Assembly: GCA_033763695.1 (NCBI GenBank)
Contig: JANRKB010000055.1
Coordinates: forward strand, 24,980-88,979
Length of the DNA stretch: 64,000 nt
Direction: 5' to 3'
From: JANRKB01 sp033763695
GTDB lineage: Bacteria > Planctomycetota > Phycisphaerae > Phycisphaerales > UBA1924
Position numbers and translations under genes: made by a program. How positions within the stretch are numbered: the first letter of the stretch is position 1; the number at the start of each line of letters is the position of its first letter. The notes beneath the pieces were generated by a model. It did not search any database, was not told the DNA's origin, and saw only the letters and a list, made by a program, of their open reading frames with translations. Below, piece after piece: positions 58,975 to 64,000 of the stretch.

Positions 58975-60114
58975 TCACTTGCGATCGAGGGTGGCCTTGC
59001 CGCCGCTGATCGTCTTGAGATCGTCGGAGTGCAGGTAGCGTTTCGCGGTCTCGTCCTGCTTGAGATACGCATCGAGAAACGCGAGTGTGCCGTCGGCGGT
59101 CGCGGCTGTGATGATGGACAGGTCCGTCGTCGGCTTTTCGCCCATCAGTGCCAGGTGCTGCTTGCCTTGATAGGACGAGTGCGTGGCGCCCTCGATCCAC
59201 AGCAGGTACTTGTCGCCCGGCTTGGCCCGCTCAAACGGTTCGCGCCGCGACGCGGGAGTCTCACTGCCGACGCGCGTCACATCTTCCGACCCCGCGATCA
59301 CAAACATCGGCTTGCTCACCGCGCTCCACGAATCCGCGGTGAACATGCGATTGGTCGTACCCTGGCCCGAGATCACCACGGCACAGTCAAATCGCTTCTC
59401 CGGCTCGCTCAGAGCCCGCAGCGGATGCTTCTTCGTGCGTGCCTTCACGCCGATTGCCAGTTGCGTCGTCAGTGCTCCCGCAGAGTGCCCGGCAACGCCG
59501 ATGTGCTCCATGTCCACCAGAGCCTTGCCGTCGGCGGTCTTGAGCCCCGCGTCCTTCTGGATCATGTCGATCTGATCAAGGATCAGCGACAGATCCGCCA
59601 CGCGCCCCGGCGGATCGACGTTGCGCACATACCTGTTCGGCGACGTCACAAACTCCGAAACATCCTCGCCCTTGGACCTCTTGAGCGCGACCGAATCCTC
59701 GTGCGTTGGCAGGATCACGACGTAGCCGTGGCTTGCCCAGTGCGTTGTCAGTTCGGTGAATGCGTTGTTCGATCCGCCCATGCCGTGCGAGAACAGCACC
59801 AGCGGCACAGGACCCGTCGCGTTCTTGGGAAAGCGCACGCGGATCTGCACATCTTTCTTGCGTGCCGCATCCTTGAGCGTCAGCAGTACCTCGCCCGTCT
59901 CGTAGGGGCCGCGTTCAGCCTTGTAGTGTGATCCCTTGGCTTCGGGCGTTGCGACTTGGGCTGACGCGGGCTCGCGCGCGGCGGGTTCGCTTGCGGGTGT
60001 CTGGGCGAAGAGCGACCGTGCCGTCAGCACCATCCAGACCACCATCGCGAACAGGAGCACCATCTGCGTCGTCGTTGAGTCGGGCGATGAATCGTTCGGG
60101 CGTGTCATGGTCAT
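58975..60114 (-). CDS. membrane-anchored alpha/beta-hydrolase
   Basis: 379 residues from ATG at 60114 (ATG 60108 also possible; GGGGA lies before both). One N-terminal anchor or uncleaved signal (MVLLFAMVVWMVLTARSLFAQ). The fold motifs are VPLVLFSHGMGGSNNAF (oxyanion loop), GVAGHSAGALTTQ (nucleophile Ser) and FVIAGSEDV, with a histidine in WIEGATHSSY. This resembles the platelet-activating-factor acetylhydrolase/dienelactone hydrolase group of esterases. Substrate unknown. Converges with the NlpC-like gene. Confidence 0.82.
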   Translation of the reverse strand: MTMTRPNDSSPDSTTTQMVLLFAMVVWMVLTARSLFAQTPASEPAAREPASAQVATPEAKGSHYKAERGPYETGEVLLTLKDAARKKDVQIRVRFPKNATGPVPLVLFSHGMGGSNNAFTELTTHWASHGYVVILPTHEDSVALKRSKGEDVSEFVTSPNRYVRNVDPPGRVADLSLILDQIDMIQKDAGLKTADGKALVDMEHIGVAGHSAGALTTQLAIGVKARTKKHPLRALSEPEKRFDCAVVISGQGTTNRMFTADSWSAVSKPMFVIAGSEDVTRVGSETPASRREPFERAKPGDKYLLWIEGATHSSYQGKQHLALMGEKPTTDLSIITAATADGTLAFLDAYLKQDETAKRYLHSDDLKTISGGKATLDRK

Positions 60115-60285
60115 TCCCCGGAAGTTGGCCCCGCCATGCGGCGGGCCCTTCCACACCATACGTGAAACGCTGCATTTGCTTTCGGATTGCCGCGGGTCGC
60201 CTCGTGAATCCGCCGTTCGGCGTTTACGGACTTGAACGGCGGGATCGGGTGGTCCCGAGTTCTGGGACGGCGAACGATCACCCCC

Positions 60286-60798
60286 ATGGACCAGCAGCAC
60301 CTTCAAGTCGTTCTCCAGTTTGTCGCCGTCGTGCTGCAATCGATTTCCTGCCTCGCGATCGCTGGCGGCTTCGTCTTCGCGGCGTACTCCTTCCGCCAGA
60401 GCCGTCAGGCCACGGTCGTCGCCAACTTCACCAAACTCGTCGAACTCCAGATGCACCTGCGCCAGATGCGTGTCGATGATCCGCGCCTCGCGGCCGTCTA
60501 CAAGCATGACATCGAAGGCTTCGTCAACGACGGCGAGGTCCGCCAGTACTTCTTCAACCTCATGCAGCTCAGCCTGTTTGAGATCGCATGGTTCAGCCAC
60601 AAGCACGGCCAGATCACCGAGGATTACTACAACTCGTGGCTCAAGCGCATGCACATCATCCAGCGCGAAGACTCATTCCGCCGCATGATGCGCAATCCTG
60701 CCATGAAGATCATGCACGATGAGTTCCAACAGTTCATTGAGCAGATGATGCGCGACGAGGCCAATGGCATCACCAATCGCTTCCCGCGTCGGACTTGA
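60286..60798 (+). CDS. single-pass membrane protein of unknown function
   Basis: 170 residues from ATG at 60286. One membrane segment (VVLQFVAVVLQSISCLAIAGGFVFAAYSF), then SRQATVVANFTKLVELQMHLRQMRVDDPRLAAVYKHD and a helical cytoplasmic part ending IEQMMRDEANG. The pattern of a membrane helix plus a tetratricopeptide-free helical tail is seen in many uncharacterised proteins; no family is certain. Divergent from the hydrolase at 60114. Ends 52 bases before the start of the endonuclease-like lipoprotein gene. Confidence 0.65.
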   Translation: MDQQHLQVVLQFVAVVLQSISCLAIAGGFVFAAYSFRQSRQATVVANFTKLVELQMHLRQMRVDDPRLAAVYKHDIEGFVNDGEVRQYFFNLMQLSLFEIAWFSHKHGQITEDYYNSWLKRMHIIQREDSFRRMMRNPAMKIMHDEFQQFIEQMMRDEANGITNRFPRRT

Positions 60799-60850
60799 AT
60801 CTCGCTCGCAACAACCGCTGCGATCTGCAGCGCACTCTGGGGTCTTCACC

Positions 60851-62311
60851 ATGAATGAAGTGATCCGCCCTCAATCGTTTGTGTCTCGCGTCATGGCTGG
60901 GGCGCTGCTCCTGACCGCCGCGCTCCTCGGTGGCTGCACGTCATCGCGAGGCGTCGCGGCGTCGCCCGCGAGCATCACCTTTGATGGCGACGTGAGCGAA
61001 TGGCGGCCGGAAGTCGTCGCCGCCGCCGATCAGGACTGGATCGCATTTCGCTGGAGCGTGAAAGGCGAGCAGTTCACGCCGCAGGCCAACAAGGAAACCC
61101 TCGCGGTCTGGATCGACGCGGATGAGAACGCCGCCACTGGCTTCGCCAGCGATCGCCCTGCCCTCGCCGGCCTCGGCATCGACCTTGTGATCGAGTTTTC
61201 ACGCGTGAATCCAAGCGGCCTGCCGCTGCCTGGTGTCGCCGTCTATCGCTGTACGGGCGATGCTCGCGAACTCGTCAATCTGCGTGACGCCGACGTGCTG
61301 CTGACGCCGACCTACGCCGCCGAGTGGTACGAAGGACGTGTGTCGCGCCACATGCTCGGCCTGCCCTCGGGCAGCAGCGCGGCGGGCGCGTTCGTCCTTC
61401 AGGGCGAAGCGGGCAAGGTCGTTGGCCAAAGTGAAGTCTTCCGCATGACGCTGCCGTCACTGGCCGCATCCAAGCCGATGCTCGAAGGCGACTTGCCCAT
61501 CAAGCCCGCAGGCGCGATCCGTGTTCTCTCGTACAACGTGCAGAAGAGCGGACCGCTCAAGAACCCCGTTGTCTTCGCTCGCGTGCTGCGCGCCATCGAC
61601 GCCGATGTTCTGATGCTGCAAGAGTGGGGTGAAGGTGACGCAACGCAGTTGCAGGAATGGTTCTTCGCGCACGTACGTCAAGATCGCGAATGGAGCGTGC
61701 ATAAGCCCGCGGGTGCTGAGGTCGCCGTCGTCTCTCGCTTCCCCGTGCGTGATGGCGGCCTCGCGCCGGTGCTTGTCAATGTCGAAGGCCGCGACAAGCC
61801 CTGGACCGTTCGCGCCACGGCTGCGATCGTCGACACGCCCGCGGGCGACATCGCGTTCGCCACGACGCACCTCAAGTGCTGCGGGAGCATGAACAGCGGG
61901 GAAGACGAACTTCGCATTGCGGAGACGAAGGCGTTGCAAGCGTCGCTCGCGAGCCTGTGGGCGAGCGGCCCTGCGATGCGCGTCGTCGGCGGCGACATCA
62001 ATCTTGTCGGCACCAAGACGCCACGCGACAACCTCTTTGCCGGTCTCGATTCCGGTGCTCCGCTCACCGCCGCTCCGGCGTTCGTCCTGGGCGATCGCGC
62101 GATGTCGACGTGGGCCGATCCGCCGACGTTCTTCGGCCCCGGGAGGCTGGATTGGGTCGGTGTGAGTGCGTCCTCGCTGCGCACGGTCAACGCGTTTGTG
62201 CTTGATACCTCGCGCCTTGGCGAACGCTCGCTCGCACGCCTGGGCATGGACGCCAGCGACACCGACGCGTCGGACCACAAGCCCGTTGTTGTGGATGTTT
62301 TGCCGCGATGA
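60851..62311 (+). CDS. lipoprotein with an endonuclease/exonuclease/phosphatase domain
   Basis: 486 residues from ATG at 60851, which opens a signal peptide with lipobox LLGGC. The N-terminal half (ITFDGDVSEWRPEVVAAADQDWIAFRWSVK) resembles a carbohydrate-binding-type beta sandwich. From residue 220 the EEP fold follows: IRVLSYNVQKSG, VLMLQEWGEGD, IAFATTHLKCC, VVGGDINLVG and ASDHKPVVVDVL, with the metal and catalytic residues Asn, Glu, His, Asp, and SDH. Members cut nucleic acid or remove phosphate from lipids and inositols. Outer location is inferred. Overlaps the methyltransferase gene by ATGA. Confidence 0.84.
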   Translation: MNEVIRPQSFVSRVMAGALLLTAALLGGCTSSRGVAASPASITFDGDVSEWRPEVVAAADQDWIAFRWSVKGEQFTPQANKETLAVWIDADENAATGFASDRPALAGLGIDLVIEFSRVNPSGLPLPGVAVYRCTGDARELVNLRDADVLLTPTYAAEWYEGRVSRHMLGLPSGSSAAGAFVLQGEAGKVVGQSEVFRMTLPSLAASKPMLEGDLPIKPAGAIRVLSYNVQKSGPLKNPVVFARVLRAIDADVLMLQEWGEGDATQLQEWFFAHVRQDREWSVHKPAGAEVAVVSRFPVRDGGLAPVLVNVEGRDKPWTVRATAAIVDTPAGDIAFATTHLKCCGSMNSGEDELRIAETKALQASLASLWASGPAMRVVGGDINLVGTKTPRDNLFAGLDSGAPLTAAPAFVLGDRAMSTWADPPTFFGPGRLDWVGVSASSLRTVNAFVLDTSRLGERSLARLGMDASDTDASDHKPVVVDVLPR

Positions 62312-63096
62312 CCCCCGCGGCCGCACGCACAACCCGCGTTGACCGCGAAGTGGCGGCCTCCATCGACCTCCCGCCGTCGTTGCTCGCGCATGCTCCAGAA
62401 CTGCTTACCGATCTCGACGCGCTCGGCTCGTCGCCCGCGCAAGTCGTTCGACTGCTGAGACAGGTTGGGGCTCGCCGCGGCTCGCGAGTCATCGATCTCG
62501 CCTGTGGCAAAGGGTCGGCTTCTATCTCGCTGGCGCGCCATCTTCACTGCAAGTGCCTCGCTTTCGACGCCTTTGGGCCGTTCGTCGCCGCCGCGTCGGC
62601 TCGTGCGGCGAGCGTCGGCCTCGGGTCGCGCACGCTCTTTGACGCTGCGGATCTCAATGCGTTTGAACGCCGTCTGCCACGCGGCTCTGCGGGAGCATTC
62701 GACATCGGTCTCATGCTCGGTCTCTGGCCCGCGGATCGCGCGGCGGCACTCCTTCGCCGCCTTGTGCGTCCGGGCGGGCTCTACTTCATCGATGATGCGG
62801 TCTGGCTCGACCAACGCGACGGCACCACGCGCGATGACATCACTGCACTCATCTCGTTGCGTGGCGACCATGTCCTCGCCTGTGAGACCGTCGCGCCGAG
62901 CGTCGTTCGGCGTCGTGCGGCGGCGTTGCATGCAAGAATGTCTCGTCGAGCGCGCGAGATCTCTCGTCGCGAGCCCCATCTTCGCGCCGAACTCCGTGCG
63001 TTCCTCGAGCGCCAACGCGAGGCGGGTCGGATCCTCTCTGGCCCGATGCGTGCCGTGGTATGGGTGGTGCGTCGGGCCTCGCCGAAAGTTCGCTGA
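62308..63096 (+). CDS. class I SAM-dependent methyltransferase
   Basis: 262 residues; ATG overlaps the preceding stop (ATGA), so the two are translationally coupled. The SAM site is GSRVIDLACGKGSASISLARHL, followed by CLAFDAFGPFVAAASARA and GAFDIGLMLGLWPADRAAALLRRLVRPGGLYFIDDAVW. The C-terminal 90 residues are Arg-rich helices, LHARMSRRAREISRREPHLRAELRAFLERQREAGRIL. Substrate unknown; small molecule likely because no RNA-binding module is present. Confidence 0.8.
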   Translation: MTPAAARTTRVDREVAASIDLPPSLLAHAPELLTDLDALGSSPAQVVRLLRQVGARRGSRVIDLACGKGSASISLARHLHCKCLAFDAFGPFVAAASARAASVGLGSRTLFDAADLNAFERRLPRGSAGAFDIGLMLGLWPADRAAALLRRLVRPGGLYFIDDAVWLDQRDGTTRDDITALISLRGDHVLACETVAPSVVRRRAAALHARMSRRAREISRREPHLRAELRAFLERQREAGRILSGPMRAVVWVVRRASPKVR

Positions 63097-63135
63097 CGAG
63101 CACGGCCGCAGGGGGTCGATCGGGGCACTGCTCGT
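63096..63135 (+). terminator. possible terminator after the methyltransferase gene
   Basis: ACGAGCA (63096-63102) pairs with TGCTCGT (63129-63135) across a 26-base loop, followed by GTTTTC. The loop is long, so support is modest. Confidence 0.4.
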
Positions 63136-63149
63136 GTTTTCAATAAACA

Positions 63150-63178
63150 TTGAAACATTGCCCGCCCGCCCCTATCCT
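63150..63178 (+). promoter_or_regulatory. predicted sigma-70 promoter of mqnE
   Basis: TTGAAA (63150-63155), a 17-base spacer, and TATCCT (63173-63178) lie in a locally AT-rich stretch before mqnE. Optimal spacing makes it credible. If transcription starts near 63185, an ATG at 63184 could not be the translation start. Confidence 0.45.
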
Positions 63179-63240
63179 TTTGCATGTCGCCGATTGTCAT
63201 GGATGGACTTCCACGCCGCACGATTCGTGAGGGAACGGGT

Positions 63241-64000
63241 TTGAACGCCGCGAACGACTCAACGACTTTGGCCGCCCCGTCCAACGCTTCATCTCTTGCC
63301 GCTCCGCGCATGGGCAAGAGCGATCCGCGACTCGACGCCATTCGCGACAAGGTCGCCGCGGGCGTGCGCCTCACCATTGCCGACGGCGAGTTGCTCTTCA
63401 CCACGCCCGATCTCTGGTCGGTGCTTGAGATGGCCGACATGGTCCGCCGCCGCCTGCACGGCACGAACGCCTACTACAACATCAACCGCCACCTGAACTA
63501 CTCCAACGTCTGCGCACTCTCGTGCAAGTTCTGCGACTTTTACGCCAAAAAGGACGACGCCAAGGCGTACACGCGGACCATCGATGAGATCCGCGAAGAA
63601 GCCCGCAAGGCCGTTGAAGCCGGCGCGACCGAGATGCACTGCGTCGGCGGCCTGCATCCCTATCTGCCGTTCGACTACTACACCTCGTTCATCGCGACGA
63701 TCAAAGAGACTGCGCGATCGATGGGCAGCGATCTGCACGTCAAGGCGTTCACCGCGGTCGAAGTCGTGCATCTTGCCAAGATCGCCAAGGTGTACAAGCA
63801 GGACGATCGTGCCGCCGGCATTCGCCACGTGCTGAGCGAACTCAAGAACGCGGGCCTCGGCTCGCTCCCCGGCGGCGGGGCCGAAGTCTTTGACGATCGC
63901 ATCCACGACGAGGCGTACAAGGGCAAGATCCGCAGCGACGTCTGGCTCGACGTGCACCGCGTCGCGCACGAGATCGGCCTCAACACCAACGCCACCATTC
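63241..64000 (+). CDS. mqnE: aminofutalosine synthase (partial)
   Basis: About 253 residues are visible before the window ends. TTG at 63241 is chosen: GAGGGA lies eight bases before it and the predicted promoter ends at 63178; ATG 63184, 63199 and 63310 are alternatives. A radical-SAM core starts with NRHLNYSNVCALSCKFCDFYAKK (CX3CX2C), then ATEMHCVGGLHPYLPFDYY, VKAFTAVEVVHLAK, LGSLPGGGAEVFDDR and WLDVHRVAHEIGLNTNATI. This fits MqnE, which joins S-adenosylmethionine to a chorismate-derived enol pyruvate to make aminofutalosine in the alternative menaquinone route. The close relatives MqnC and CofH differ in these segments. Confidence 0.86.
   Translation, partial: MNAANDSTTLAAPSNASSLAAPRMGKSDPRLDAIRDKVAAGVRLTIADGELLFTTPDLWSVLEMADMVRRRLHGTNAYYNINRHLNYSNVCALSCKFCDFYAKKDDAKAYTRTIDEIREEARKAVEAGATEMHCVGGLHPYLPFDYYTSFIATIKETARSMGSDLHVKAFTAVEVVHLAKIAKVYKQDDRAAGIRHVLSELKNAGLGSLPGGGAEVFDDRIHDEAYKGKIRSDVWLDVHRVAHEIGLNTNATI

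Overview
The window is a GC-rich bacterial chromosome segment, most likely from a planctomycete of the Phycisphaerae type. This rests on PEP-CTERM secreted proteins ending in PAPGSLALxG...RRRR tails, secreted proteins with paired DFNxDGFLDFTDFD calcium-loop repeats and a terminal Gly-Cys, an ECF sigma factor followed by a Ser/Thr kinase with a TPR-like tail, many small lipoproteins, and many GTG/TTG starts. The lineage is inferred, not proven.

Layout. 1-6978 (minus) is one tightly overlapped operon for 2-oxoacid:ferredoxin oxidoreductases (porG-porA-porB, two GltD-like flavo-iron-sulfur subunits, then korA running off the left edge). Enolase, an ECF sigma factor and a ZAS-motif/kinase fusion follow at 7.4-12.4 kb. 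12.4-15.2 kb holds a phosphatase/cytochrome fusion lipoprotein, a DCC-family protein and a PAS/GAF sensor. ppdK (minus) diverges from pabB plus a Nudix gene (15.4-20.6 kb). 20.8-28.2 kb mixes a PEP-CTERM protein, a ROK protein, two calcium-loop proteins, a DUF192 lipoprotein and gluQ. 28.7-34.4 kb has gmd, a HEAT-repeat protein, an HTH-receiver regulator and an isolated nuoI. Three PEP-CTERM genes occupy 34.8-37.2 kb, two of them tandem paralogues. 37.4-45.3 kb has envelope and redox genes: a Cys-less rhodanese lipoprotein, a DsbD-alpha-like protein, a redoxin, rseP and a YyaL/DsbD-alpha fusion. 45.3-53.3 kb has a TolC-like lipoprotein, a GH35-like protein with an altered active site, an HD hydrolase, and a divergent permease/LysR pair. 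A small-protein/nucleotidyltransferase pair, aconitase, an ICMT-like methyltransferase, several lipoproteins and hydrolases, a SAM methyltransferase and a partial mqnE fill the rest.

How the genes fit together. POR/KOR, PPDK, enolase and aconitase cover the PEP-pyruvate-acetyl-CoA-TCA node, with ferredoxin/NAD(P) electron transfer predicted for the GltD-like subunits. NuoI and MqnE suggest a menaquinone-linked respiratory chain. Many products are secreted or lipid-anchored.

Non-coding structure. Intrinsic terminators are frequent and clear. Two MITE-like elements with imperfect inverted ends lie at 24.2 and 29.9 kb. Short degenerate tandem repeats of period 7 recur in several intergenic gaps. 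I saw no rRNA, tRNA, CRISPR array, prophage or recognisable transposase. Starts were chosen by eye from Shine-Dalgarno sites, overlaps, signal peptides and terminators; alignments to families are from memory.
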